Source: Citrifermentans bemidjiense Bem
GTDB lineage: Bacteria; Desulfobacterota; Desulfuromonadia; Geobacterales; Geobacteraceae
DNA length: 64,000 nt
NCBI RefSeq assembly: GCF_000020725.1
Contig: NC_011146.1
Span: 3,471,501-3,535,500, forward strand
Direction: 5' to 3'
In this document: positions 1 through 7,780 of the stretch, piece after piece
How the letters are laid out: every line of letters begins with the position of its first letter
How positions within the stretch are numbered: the stretch's first letter is position 1
Position numbers and translations under genes: made by a program
Notes under the pieces: model-generated
Told to the model about the DNA's origin: nothing
Database searches by the model: none
Seen by the model: only the letters and a program-made list of their open reading frames with translations

Positions 1-455
1 CGGTGGCGAGGGACAGGGACAGAGCGAGCACGGGCGTTGAGCTTTTGCACATTAACAGCCTCCCGGTGCTGCGTTTTTTGGCCTCTCGCCCTCCTGCGGA
101 TTAGTATTCCATTATATTCACTTATATTTAACGTCTTTGAAGTATGACCAAACCCAGCCCACTTGGCGACGACCGCTGGGAAGAGACCACAAAGAAAATC
201 GGCTAATGTGATGGGGTCGGGAGAACCAATGCGGGGATGCTTTCAATTCGGTAATGACAGGACAGGTCAACACATTAGAGGCAGCAACCGAGACAATGTG
301 TATTAGTCATGTAGAGCAGCAGTGACCCGAATCTGGGTGGTGGTGTTGTGTGTCACCTCTTTGGTCTATATTGCTAATATGGCGGATTGAGCTAGTGCGT
401 AAGTAGTGGGAAAACAAGACGAAGAAATCTTTTTTTCGGTGAGCGAGAGGCCTAC
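1..455. other. Non-coding stretch at the island's inner end
   Basis: I find no convincing reading frame here. It lies downstream of the polymerase-like gene that ends at 456, and its first 100 bases are GC-richer than the AT-rich rest. I searched for a second copy of the tmRNA 3' end, which would mark the far end of the island, and found none, so the island continues past the left edge. Confidence 0.5.
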
Positions 456-1922
456 TTATTGCAATGAAACGCCCTTGCGTTTTTGCTCGCCCTCCTTCGC
501 TTCAAACTTCCTATACTGAATGTGGTACTTGCTGAAACCATTATCTGCGTTCCTGATGGCTTCTCTTTCGAAGGCTTCGATATCGTGATGGTACTCGTCT
601 TGAATGTCAAGGTCGTAGATCAGATCCCACGAAGTTTTATCCCTTTTCACTTTGATTTCAGTCCCGTACTTTGCTGACACTATTCTGTCCATTGTACAAG
701 AAAGCTCATTTTGATGGAGACGGCTTACAAGGAACGAATCATGAAGCGGCAAGACACAAATATTTTTCTTCACCAACTTGAGCATCACTGCTTCAGCGAT
801 ATCAGAATCCACTCGTTGTAACCTCCTTCCGGCTGATGAAAAGAAATACTTGCCTATGCCGTTGTGCTTCTCCATGAAACCGTCAAATAGCTGATCGATA
901 CTCAACCCCTTAGGCAGTAAGGGAAAGTTCGGATTTTTTCTCATTTCTGCGATAAGGGCCTTCTTTGCAGAAGCTCTATTTTTTGCGTTCAGCATTATGT
1001 TCATCGAAACCTTCAGTAACTTTCGAGCCTCTGGCGGGAAGGTGGGAACCTCATACATATCTCCCGCTGGAACAGGCAAGCCATCTTCCAGGTACAACAA
1101 CGTTGGATGGAGGCAGGAATAATCCAGTTCGACAATGATCTTGTTATCTATCCTGATAAACTTTCTGTACTCTTTCGGCAGGTTTTGCCAGAAGCCTCCA
1201 TAGAACCGTCCCCCTTCTGAAAATGTACCGTTGCAGAAACACCGGTGGAGATCCGTGTTTCCGAAGTACAATTCGGTGCTCGCAGTCCCCCCGGTATCAC
1301 TACTATTGATGCGATGAAAGATCTCGTCAAAGACTTCATCGTAGACGCAAAGGCCTACGAAGTGGCGCTGGTTTATGGAATTTATGAACTGGAGGTTTCG
1401 GCGCATCAGGAATGTTTCCTCAGTTTCTTCAAAAGGGAGGTTCCTCCCCTCCTCGTCGCGAAGGACAATCAGTTGGTGTCTAGCTTTAAGTTGGAGGTTA
1501 CCTGTTCCTATTCGCGCAAAAAAACTGGCCATCACAGAGGTTGCTCGCATCCTGGCTCGGAATGCCACGTGCTGATCGGGATAGTAGATTCCTTTGGTTC
1601 CTTCTATTAATCCGAATTTAGCAAGGCCATCGATGATCCTCGTCGTGGGGCCATATGCAACCTTGACAGGCGGAACAGGCACCTCCTGCTTGGAGTAGTC
1701 ATTTTTGTTCCTGGAGTAGGCCACATATGTCTCAGGGGATATCTGATATCCAAGGTGCAAATTCTGCAATATTAGGAGCAAATGGCGATCGTGGATCGGT
1801 TTCCAGTATTTAAAAGACGACAGATCCTTTAACTGTGGTCTTATATATCCAAGCAATTCGCCATACGGGTCAGGATCAGTGACGATGTAATGACTGAATT
1901 TAATAGATTTACGATAGCCCAT
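456..1922 (-). CDS. Protein with a polymerase-like palm signature (family-A DNAP / T7-type RNAP superfamily), 488 aa
   Basis: I do not recognise a named family. Three spaced motifs resemble the palm of single-subunit polymerases: a motif-A-like VELDYSCLHPTLLY with Asp267, a motif-B-like R300-x3-K304 helix followed by NIMLNA, and a motif-C-like PLHDSFLV with Asp395. In T7 RNA polymerase motif C reads HDSF, and in Pol I the motif-B Arg and Lys have the same x3 spacing. The 128-residue gap between the two aspartates is short for Pol I or T7 RNAP, so it would be a compact version. The N-terminal 200 residues are unassigned. ATG at 1922 is the first in-frame start. The gene sits on the ssrA island and is visibly AT-richer than the chromosomal genes. 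Polymerase or terminal-transferase activity is inference; only the motifs are seen. Confidence 0.5.
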   Translation of the reverse strand: MGYRKSIKFSHYIVTDPDPYGELLGYIRPQLKDLSSFKYWKPIHDRHLLLILQNLHLGYQISPETYVAYSRNKNDYSKQEVPVPPVKVAYGPTTRIIDGLAKFGLIEGTKGIYYPDQHVAFRARMRATSVMASFFARIGTGNLQLKARHQLIVLRDEEGRNLPFEETEETFLMRRNLQFINSINQRHFVGLCVYDEVFDEIFHRINSSDTGGTASTELYFGNTDLHRCFCNGTFSEGGRFYGGFWQNLPKEYRKFIRIDNKIIVELDYSCLHPTLLYLEDGLPVPAGDMYEVPTFPPEARKLLKVSMNIMLNAKNRASAKKALIAEMRKNPNFPLLPKGLSIDQLFDGFMEKHNGIGKYFFSSAGRRLQRVDSDIAEAVMLKLVKKNICVLPLHDSFLVSRLHQNELSCTMDRIVSAKYGTEIKVKRDKTSWDLIYDLDIQDEYHHDIEAFEREAIRNADNGFSKYHIQYRKFEAKEGEQKRKGVSLQ

Positions 1923-2532
1923 TACAGTGACAGCCCGTCCTTATCATTAATTTTCAGGCATCGTGCACGTGCCTTTGTAGTTTTGTCTCGCTGGCTTCTT
2001 GCCTCCCGGTCGCGCCCGGCAAGCGTGGCCGAAACAAGGATCAGTTTAAGAACCCCAGTTGTCGATAGTCTCACCGGCCCAAGGTGCCGTTAGGACAGGA
2101 ACGGGGGAGATCGTTGTTGATGTGACCTTACTTACGAATCAACCTAACTTTATGGGGTCCTGCCAGCATCTTACTCACATCAGATTCCGGCACTTCCGAC
2201 CTTTGGACGGGGGCTACGTCTCGCAACGCTCCCGGTTCGAGGTATGCCGCTCTTCTCTCGGCAGTACCTGAGCGATCCGTCCCCGGAACTCACGATGCTT
2301 GCTGGTCCGGCGCGACCTAAATGGCTTCTGGTTGTTGCACAGGCAGAATTGCGCCACCACTTAGCAGTGGCGCAATTCTGCCTCCTCCTGGTTACCGGAA
2401 CACCTTTCCCGCTAATGACCGATAAAAAGGGGATGTGCATGCGATACTTGCTGAACTTACGGCTGGTTCAACAAGAGTCAAACCCGGGGCAGAGTAGCCA
2501 CATCGGCCCAAATGAGAGCCAGCAACAGCGCC
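1923..2532. other. 610-bp stretch without a convincing gene
   Basis: Only short overlapping frames with no family resemblance and no good ribosome-binding site occur here. The one clear structure is the perfect inverted repeat at 2341-2383. The stretch could hold an RNA, regulatory DNA or decayed island cargo. Confidence 0.5.
2341..2383. repeat. Perfect 17-bp inverted repeat, 9-nt loop
   Basis: Bases 2341-2357 are the exact reverse complement of 2367-2383, with the nine bases CACTTAGCA between them. No T-run follows on either strand, so it is not a standard terminator. It could be a recombination site, an RNA hairpin or a mobile-element end. Confidence 0.8.
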
Positions 2533-2865
2533 CTAATTTTGAGTAAACGAGTCTAGGCGTTCGACCTTCAACTCATCCATAACCTCTTGAATCTCCCGCT
2601 TCGCTCCTGCCAACTTGAGCCATAGCTTTGAGGGCGTCGGTTCAGATGCTGCAGGCATTTCGTCAGCAGAGAAGAGACTCGTGGCAAGGGTCCTTTCTGC
2701 ACAGACCTTACCTTGGACCACTACTCTGCCGGTACTGGTGTAAAGGATCAGCGGGGTGCCCTCTGGGAGACAAAACTTCAGCCCGTTGTTGACCTCGCTT
2801 ACAGCGAATCCTAATCCATTGGCCGTTAGTACGGATGTCACAGTTTCATATGTCCATTTCTTCAC
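2533..2865 (-). CDS. Small island protein with a possible TBP-like N-terminal domain, 110 aa
   Basis: The start is set by the ribosome-binding site: AAGGAG lies six bases upstream of a GTG at 2865, whereas the upstream ATG would add 25 residues before that signal. The first 55 residues end in LILYTSTGRVVVQGK. This sheet followed by 'TGxVxxQGK' recalls the TBP-like domain at the N-terminus of RNase HIII and in some predicted nucleotide-binding TIR-like proteins. The last 30 residues form a charged helix. No catalytic domain is present, so it could be an accessory protein, a nucleic-acid binder or the remnant of a larger gene. The fold assignment rests on one motif and is tentative. Confidence 0.55.
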   Translation of the reverse strand: MKKWTYETVTSVLTANGLGFAVSEVNNGLKFCLPEGTPLILYTSTGRVVVQGKVCAERTLATSLFSADEMPAASEPTPSKLWLKLAGAKREIQEVMDELKVERLDSFTQN

Positions 2866-3000
2866 CGTTAGCTCCTTTAAGTGGGTATGTGGCGATGTAT
2901 TGTGGTTTACTATGGCCCGGTTGCGCATGAATATACCCAAAGAAGGGCCAAGCGAGAAGCAATATAATATTTTTTTTAATTAACAATTTGTAAAAGGATT

Positions 3001-3054
3001 GTTATCTATAAAAAGAAAGTTATCTATAAAAAGATAGTTTTCTACCAAAAGAAC
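3001..3054. repeat. Three tandem 18-bp direct repeats
   Basis: Units at 3001-3018, 3019-3036 and 3037-3054 share the frame GTTATCTATAAAAAGAAA; the first two differ at one base and the third is diverged. They lie in a very AT-rich gap between the end of the integrase gene and the promoter side of the 110-aa gene. The arrangement resembles iterons or accessory-protein or repressor sites of a mobile element. Confidence 0.75.
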
Positions 3055-3091
3055 CATGGACAAGAAGATAGCAATCCCCACCGTCCAGAAA

Positions 3092-4402
3092 TCAATCCAG
3101 CTCAAATTCTAATTTTTTGATGGCTTCCAGCAAAACCCTAGGCTGAAACCTTTTTCCGTATCTGCCAGTAGTGATGGAGGGATTAGTATGCCCCAGGATT
3201 TCTGCTATCAGCGACTCTTGAACACCTTGCTGTTTTAGGGAGTTAGCGAAGGTGTGACGGAAGGAGTGAAAGGTTTTGAGAGGATCATTCGTGATGTACT
3301 TTCTGTTGAATCTCTGGAAGACTTTACCATATGCGCTCCCGTAACCATCAGCGTCTCTACGTTTCAGATTCATCCACAACCTGAGCTGGCCATTTGCTTT
3401 TGCCTTTCGGACATATGCAAGAAACCCGAGCTTCACCAACCTCGGATGAACCGGAACTATCCGTCGGCTCGACAGTGTCTTAACTTTTTTATCCTGCGTG
3501 TCTGCAACGCTAATACAGTGTACCCCGTCATACTCCGTCACATCCTCGGTGTATAGCTGGCATAGCTCGTCTAAGCGCAAGCCTGTGTACATCGAAAGGA
3601 TAGGTATCCAGTACCTCTCAGGCTCACTATCGTGGTATCGCAGATTTTCAAAAATCATCTTAAGATCTTGAGGTGAATAAGCTTTGCGCTCTTCATCTGC
3701 CTTCCGCTTTCGCTTCAGGGTCATCCCCTCTGCCGGGTTTGAGCGCAGGATTCCTTCTCTCACACAGTACGCCAAAAGCGTTGAAAAACGAGATAGGTGT
3801 TTATTGACCGTGGTGGTGCTCATGGGAGGATGGCTAGAACATCCGGTTTTCAGCTCCTCCAGAACCCGACTAACCGGAATCCCAGGGAGAACCTTGTACA
3901 CGTTCGCTGGAAGGATGCATAGCGCATCGCGGAGTAGACTCGCCGTCTTCCGGTCAATATTCTCTATGGCACCATCGCCAATGACGTCCAGCAGAAGCCG
4001 AAGAGATGCCTCATTTTCCATTTTAGTCTTAAGGCTCCATCCCATTTGCTTGTCAGAGATGAAGCTGGAAATGATAGATGAAAGTCTATGAGTGGGGTAG
4101 GTGGAGAGAGATGCTGGCACTTCAGCTGTAGCTTTGAGGGATTCAGGCTTATTCCGGGTACGCCCCAAAACACAGTCTATTTGTTCTTTGACATGCTGAT
4201 GGTCAAGGTATCCGGCCCGGAAAAGTGAGAAAATGGTATGGATGCGTTGGAGGTAGTGGCGAGCTAAGAGATGTGCCTCTTTGAGATCCTTCGTCTTTAG
4301 AGACTTATTTAACTCGGCCGATGAGATAACTTGGGACAGGTCAGAAGGGACACGTAGTCGAAAGTGGTAGTGTCCGCGTCTGTTCAGCAGGTAGGTATAC
4401 AT
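3092..4402 (-). CDS. Tyrosine recombinase / phage-type integrase of the ssrA island
   Basis: A 436-aa site-specific recombinase. The N-terminal part (about 1-80) has the HFRLRVPSDL pattern seen in many island integrases, followed by a SAM-like core-binding domain (about 110-240) and the catalytic domain. Catalytic residues are Arg276 in YTGLRLDEL, the HSFRHTFAN box, the GHTNP histidine and the nucleophile Tyr415 in TGRYGK. The start codon has GAGG seven bases upstream. The gene begins 88 bp from the 3' end of the tmRNA gene and points away from it, as expected for an element inserted at ssrA. The length and intact active site suggest it is functional. Confidence 0.93.
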   Translation of the reverse strand: MYTYLLNRRGHYHFRLRVPSDLSQVISSAELNKSLKTKDLKEAHLLARHYLQRIHTIFSLFRAGYLDHQHVKEQIDCVLGRTRNKPESLKATAEVPASLSTYPTHRLSSIISSFISDKQMGWSLKTKMENEASLRLLLDVIGDGAIENIDRKTASLLRDALCILPANVYKVLPGIPVSRVLEELKTGCSSHPPMSTTTVNKHLSRFSTLLAYCVREGILRSNPAEGMTLKRKRKADEERKAYSPQDLKMIFENLRYHDSEPERYWIPILSMYTGLRLDELCQLYTEDVTEYDGVHCISVADTQDKKVKTLSSRRIVPVHPRLVKLGFLAYVRKAKANGQLRLWMNLKRRDADGYGSAYGKVFQRFNRKYITNDPLKTFHSFRHTFANSLKQQGVQESLIAEILGHTNPSITTGRYGKRFQPRVLLEAIKKLEFELD

Positions 4403-4461
4403 AAGCCTCGATTTCCTGTGTGTAGCAAAAGGTGTTACACAGAAAAAAACCGAGGCTCATG
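4400..4461. promoter_or_regulatory. Imperfect inverted repeat over the integrase start, possible att arm sites or operator
   Basis: CATAAGCCTCG (4400-4410) is inverted at 4451-4461 with one mismatch, and an inner CTGTGT/ACACAG pair (4416-4421 and 4437-4442) extends the dyad. It covers the integrase start codon and lies between that gene and the attachment end. Recombinase arm binding or autoregulation is inferred. Confidence 0.5.
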
Positions 4462-4463
4462 TC

Positions 4464-4486
4464 TCTGAAACTACAATGATTTCAGA
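4464..4486. repeat. 7-bp inverted repeat next to the tmRNA 3' end
   Basis: TCTGAAA (4464-4470) and TTTCAGA (4480-4486) flank a nine-base loop, four bases beyond the tmRNA CCA end. There is no T-run. It may belong to the att site of the island. Confidence 0.45.
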
Positions 4487-4490
4487 TAAT

Positions 4491-4842
4491 TGGTGGAGGT
4501 GGCGGGAATCGAACCCGCGTCCGAAAGTCGTACACTAAAGGCGTCTACATGCTTATACCTGTTTTTAATTTAACCTCTCAGAACTCCACAGGCCGGGATT
4601 TCTGATCGGCGATTCCGCTTGATTTCGCCGCAGGGCCACGGACTCTCCCTGAAACTATCCCACTGAATGACGTTCTATCCTCCCCCGTGGGAGAAGGCAG
4701 GTAGAACGTTAGCAGGTTATTAAGCTGCTAAAGCGTAATCGTAATTGTCGGCGCTTAAATGCGTCCCGGATTGTTTAACGAGCCACCCGGACCTCGGCAT
4801 GCAACCTTTGCTTATTACCCCCGTCGAAACCTTTACACCCCC
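4491..4842 (-). ncRNA. ssrA: Transfer-messenger RNA (tmRNA, ssrA)
   Basis: Transcribed from 4842 to 4491. The 5' end GGGGGTGTAAAGGTTTCGAC and the 3' end with the T-arm sequence GGTTCGATTCCCGCC and terminal CCA form the tRNA-like domain. The tag reading frame runs from about 4752 to 4720 and encodes ADNYDYALAA followed by two stop codons. tmRNA rescues stalled ribosomes together with SmpB, which is encoded 176 bp upstream on the same strand. TAGATT at 4852-4847 is a plausible -10 box. The 3' end is the integration target of the adjacent recombinase; the gene reads as complete, so the element restored it. Confidence 0.97.
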
Positions 4843-5018
4843 TTAAAATCTAAAAAACGTTCAGCGTTCTAGGTTCAATGTTCGCCTGCTTTATCGCCTG
4901 GCGTTCCACATCTCGCCGCGGCTCCAGCCTGCTCTCCCTTGGTTCTTTTGCTACGTGCAGTCGCAGGTTCAGGCGCCATTGGTTCAAGTCCGATTGAACG
5001 CCGAACGTTGAACGGCCG
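4843..5018. repeat. smpB-ssrA spacer with GTTCA-rich dyads
   Basis: The 176-bp gap has a left part (about 4858-4890) and a right part (about 4965-5016) rich in GTTCA/TGAAC in opposite orientations, including CGAACGTTGAACG. It resembles a degenerate REP-like element. The tmRNA promoter must lie at its left end. Confidence 0.4.
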
Positions 5019-5498
5019 TTAATCCCTGTCTCTAGCACCTCTGTTTCTGTCTTTCAGCCCCTGGGCTATGTCGCGCTGCATGTCTTTTTCTTTCATGACT
5101 TCACGCTTGTCGTAGTTCTTCTTGCCTTTGGCTAACCCCAATTCGGCTTTGACTTTGCCTTCTTTGAAGTAAACCCTCAAGGGTATCAGCGTGTACCCCT
5201 GCTCGCGTATCTTGGCAAAAAGCTTCACGATCTCTTTCTTGTGCAACAAAAGCTTCCTCATCCGGTCCGGATCGTGGTTCTCCCGGTTCCCAAAGTCGTA
5301 TGGGTTGATGTGAAAGTTGTGCAGGAAGGCTTCGCCGTTTTTCACCATAGCAAAGGAGTCGTTCAGGTTGGCCTTGCCGTTACGCAGGGACTTCACCTCG
5401 GTCCCCTGCAGCACCATCCCGGCCTCGTAACGCTCCTCGATGAAGTAATCGTGGAAGGCCTTCTTGTTGTTGCAGATCAACTTCTCGTGTTCGCCCAT
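5019..5498 (-). CDS. smpB: SsrA-binding protein SmpB
   Basis: A 159-aa RNA-binding protein that delivers tmRNA to stalled ribosomes. It has the family core: [18 protein letters not shown] at the N-terminus, GTEVKSLR, the [15 protein letters not shown] loop, RKLLLH and the basic C-terminal tail [18 protein letters not shown] that enters the mRNA channel. The usual family length (about 150-160) fixes the start at the ATG of MGEHEKL (5498); an in-frame extension upstream would add 42 unrelated residues. Its position just upstream of ssrA is the common bacterial arrangement. Confidence 0.96.
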   Translation of the reverse strand: MGEHEKLICNNKKAFHDYFIEERYEAGMVLQGTEVKSLRNGKANLNDSFAMVKNGEAFLHNFHINPYDFGNRENHDPDRMRKLLLHKKEIVKLFAKIREQGYTLIPLRVYFKEGKVKAELGLAKGKKNYDKREVMKEKDMQRDIAQGLKDRNRGARDRD

Positions 5499-5607
5499 AG
5501 GGAATGATAGTAGCAGATCACCCCGGAAAAAGACAGGGGTAAAAGGAACGATTATTTCGCCACCCGTAGTTCGTTCTTCAGTTTCGCCTTGCCGTCGACC
5601 CCGCGTG

Positions 5608-5757
5608 CTATTGCAGCTCAACATCGAAAACGAGTTGGACGACCTGCTACTACCCTACAAGATCGACCTCTCACTAATGCGGGAGATCGCGAATACCGAA
5701 CTGCTTGACCACATTCGGCGGGTTGGTGTGCTCTTCTACGAAAGAAAGACCACCTGA
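5608..5757 (+). pseudogene. C-terminal remnant of an MNT-type nucleotidyltransferase
   Basis: About 50 residues in one frame ([20 protein letters not shown], then a segment ending in IRRVGVLFYER) match the C-terminal part of small minimal nucleotidyltransferases of the HEPN/MNT toxin-antitoxin type. The N-terminal GSRARG catalytic part is missing and the frame upstream is unrelated. The fragment lies between smpB and the amidohydrolase terminator, and no HEPN partner remains. Confidence 0.6.
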
Positions 5758-5784
5758 AAGTCATACGTCAGCGCAACCTGATAA

Positions 5785-5817
5785 AAGAAAAGCCCTCGGT
5801 TTCCGAGGGCTTTTCTT
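5785..5817 (-). terminator. Rho-independent terminator of the amidohydrolase gene
   Basis: A 15-bp perfect stem (5785-5799 with 5803-5817) has a 3-nt loop around CCCTCGG/CCGAGGG. On the minus strand it continues into TTTTCTTTTAT. It starts 27 bp past the stop codon at 5844. The A/T flanks could also make it work in the plus direction. Confidence 0.9.
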
Positions 5818-5843
5818 CTTTTGAAGCGACCAGCATACTGCGA

Positions 5844-7088
5844 CTACTGTTTCGGGTACCGCTCCCCTGCGACGTAGACCTGCTCCAGGCGCCCCTTGGC
5901 AAGAAGGGCGGCGTGGACGGAGGTCTCGCTGACGCTGCCGCAGGAAAGGACCTGGAAGTCGGCACGCTTGCCTGGCTCCAAGGATCCGGCGCTCGCCTCT
6001 ATCTGCAAGGCCCGGGCTCCCCCGATGGTCGCCATGGCTATGAGCTCTTCGGCGCGGAAGACGCCTTGTGCCTGCTGCTGCAGGTAGCGCACCTCGTCCC
6101 AAAGCGAAAGGGAGTCGTTGCTCGCCAGGGAGTCGGTTCCAAGGCCGAGCGGAACTCCGGCGCTCTTCAAGAGCTTGTGCGGTGCGGTGCCGACGAATAG
6201 CCGGTCGTTGCTGCGAGGGCAAAGGACCACGCTGCAACCGTTTTCCTTCAACAGTCTCACGTCGTCCACGGTGACGTGCACGGCATGGACGGCAATCGTG
6301 GAGCGGTCGAGGACGCCAAGATCGCAAAGGAAACGGGTGGAAGTGGTGTACATCGGGTGCGGCAGATACTGTTCCCAGTGTGCCATGGGATAGATGAGTT
6401 CGGCGATTTCCCCGGTGGTGTCATGCATGAAGGAGGCTTCGTCCGCGGTTTCCGAGAGGTGGATTGCCTTCGGTACGGCACGGTTCACGGCCAGAGCGTG
6501 CAAGGCCTGCAAAAGCTGCGGCGACACGGTGTGGGGAGTGTGCGGAGAAATGGCAGGCAGAAGGCTCCCCGCGAAGGTGTCGAGCGTGGTCTCGATCCGC
6601 CGCAACAGGTTTTCGCACAGTACGGGGTCGTGCCCTATCGCCTCCAGGAACACCCTTCCGGCAAGCTGCGCGTCGCGGTAGAGAGGGGCCAAGGAAAAGT
6701 CGGAGAGGATGTCGCCGACGGAGGTGGTGCCGGATTCGAGGCAAAGGCGCATTCCCTCCCGCACCGAGTGCTCCGTCTCGCCGGGCAAAAGGGCGCGCTT
6801 GATCTTCACCACCTGCTGGATCCATTCCACGTAACGCTTGGGGAGATAGTCGAGGTCCTTGCGCAGCTTCCAGGCGGGGAAATGGGTCAGTTCCAGGTGC
6901 GTGTGGGCGTTGACGAGCCCGGGCATGATGACGCACCCGGGCAGATCGGTAACCGGTGCGGCGCAGGCGGCGGAGACCTCGGGGAGGGTTCCGACGGCGG
7001 CTATCACCCCGTTCTCCACGGCGACGGCACCGCCGGCGATGGGGGGAGAGGAAATGGGGAGCAGATATGACGCGGCGTATATTTTCAT
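5844..7088 (-). CDS. Amidohydrolase, probable aminofutalosine deaminase-type (MqnX-like)
   Basis: A 414-aa metal-dependent deaminase of the amidohydrolase superfamily. It has VNAHTHLELT (metal HxH), SPHTPHTVSP, IHLSETADE, AVHAVHVT and the catalytic GLGTDSLASND. The N-terminal beta segment and C-terminal EPGKRADFQVL are typical of the adenosine/guanine/aminofutalosine deaminase branch. Geobacter-type bacteria make menaquinone by the futalosine route, where such an enzyme deaminates aminofutalosine. The role is inferred from family and lineage; no other mqn gene is in view. The start at MKIYAAS is chosen because it begins the conserved domain; a further 28 upstream residues look unrelated. No strong ribosome-binding site is seen. 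Confidence 0.8.
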   Translation of the reverse strand: MKIYAASYLLPISSPPIAGGAVAVENGVIAAVGTLPEVSAACAAPVTDLPGCVIMPGLVNAHTHLELTHFPAWKLRKDLDYLPKRYVEWIQQVVKIKRALLPGETEHSVREGMRLCLESGTTSVGDILSDFSLAPLYRDAQLAGRVFLEAIGHDPVLCENLLRRIETTLDTFAGSLLPAISPHTPHTVSPQLLQALHALAVNRAVPKAIHLSETADEASFMHDTTGEIAELIYPMAHWEQYLPHPMYTTSTRFLCDLGVLDRSTIAVHAVHVTVDDVRLLKENGCSVVLCPRSNDRLFVGTAPHKLLKSAGVPLGLGTDSLASNDSLSLWDEVRYLQQQAQGVFRAEELIAMATIGGARALQIEASAGSLEPGKRADFQVLSCGSVSETSVHAALLAKGRLEQVYVAGERYPKQ

Positions 7089-7220
7089 CTTCGAACCCAA
7101 GGAACGACCCCCAAAAACGTTGACAGCTGACCAGAAAGATAAGCATGGAGCGGCCCAAATAGACCGGGTCAAATGGATGTTGCCCCCAGCGCTGTCCGGT
7201 TAGAATATTGCAATTGCCTA

Positions 7221-7251
7221 AAAAGTCCCCCCTCCACTGGCGGGAGGGGGG
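7221..7251 (-). terminator. Terminator downstream of panD
   Basis: On the minus strand a nine-base G/C stem (7227-7235 with 7243-7251) has a 7-nt loop and is followed by ACTTTTTAGG. It lies about 120 bp past the panD stop codon and closes the pan operon. The rest of the 282-bp gap up to 7370 shows nothing else clear. Confidence 0.75.
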
Positions 7252-7370
7252 GAGCTGAGAGCTGTGTTGAACCATAAAAAATGGGGACGCCGACGGAACC
7301 GGGCGAGTCTTAAAAAGACACACAGATTCTATCAGCGTCCCTTGATTTTTCTGCGGAGACCGGGAAATCC

Positions 7371-7775
7371 CTAGTTCTTCCAGTGCACGCTCTTCAGGGT
7401 GGCCTGGCCGGCTACTTCCTTGCGGCTTTCGAGCATGCGGTTTTTGTCGTCCACGAAGACCAGCTTCGGCTCGTGCGCTATGGCCTCGGCATTCTCCATG
7501 TTGACGAAGCTGGCGATGATCACCAGGTCCTGCGGGGCCACGAGCCTTGCGGCGGCGCCGTTGATGCAGATGACGCCGGAACCGCGCTCGCCCTCGATAG
7601 CGTAGGTCTCGAAACGGCTCCCGTTGGTGACGTCCCAGATGCAGACCGCCTCGTAAGGGATGATGTCGGCCGCTTCCATGAGGTCGAGGTCGATGGTGAT
7701 GCTCCCCTCGTAATGAAGGTCCGCCCCGGTGACGGTTGCCCTGTGGATCTTGCTCTTCAGCATCTTCCTGTCCAT
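7371..7775 (-). CDS. panD: Aspartate 1-decarboxylase proenzyme
   Basis: Makes beta-alanine from L-aspartate for pantothenate. The 134-aa protein has the self-cleavage site HYEGS with Gly24-Ser25, where Ser25 becomes the pyruvoyl group. [16 protein letters not shown] and [10 protein letters not shown] are family signatures. With the start at MDRKMLK the Ser falls at position 25, as in Escherichia coli, which supports this start. It is the last gene of panB-panC-panD, five bases after panC. The C-terminal 15 residues are a poorly conserved tail. Confidence 0.97.
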   Translation of the reverse strand: MDRKMLKSKIHRATVTGADLHYEGSITIDLDLMEAADIIPYEAVCIWDVTNGSRFETYAIEGERGSGVICINGAAARLVAPQDLVIIASFVNMENAEAIAHEPKLVFVDDKNRMLESRKEVAGQATLKSVHWKN

Positions 7776-7780
7776 ATCTT

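Noticed and set aside
2040-2150. Integron attC site
   Set aside because: An ACCTAAC box is present, but no partner GTTRRRY box or attC-type stem is found at a proper distance.
2180-2440. 86-codon minus-strand frame across the 17-bp inverted repeat
   Set aside because: No ribosome-binding site, no family resemblance, and Arg-rich composition typical of chance frames.
4491-4530. tRNA-like 3' end taken alone as a tRNA gene
   Set aside because: The full 352-nt transcript with tag reading frame shows it is tmRNA.
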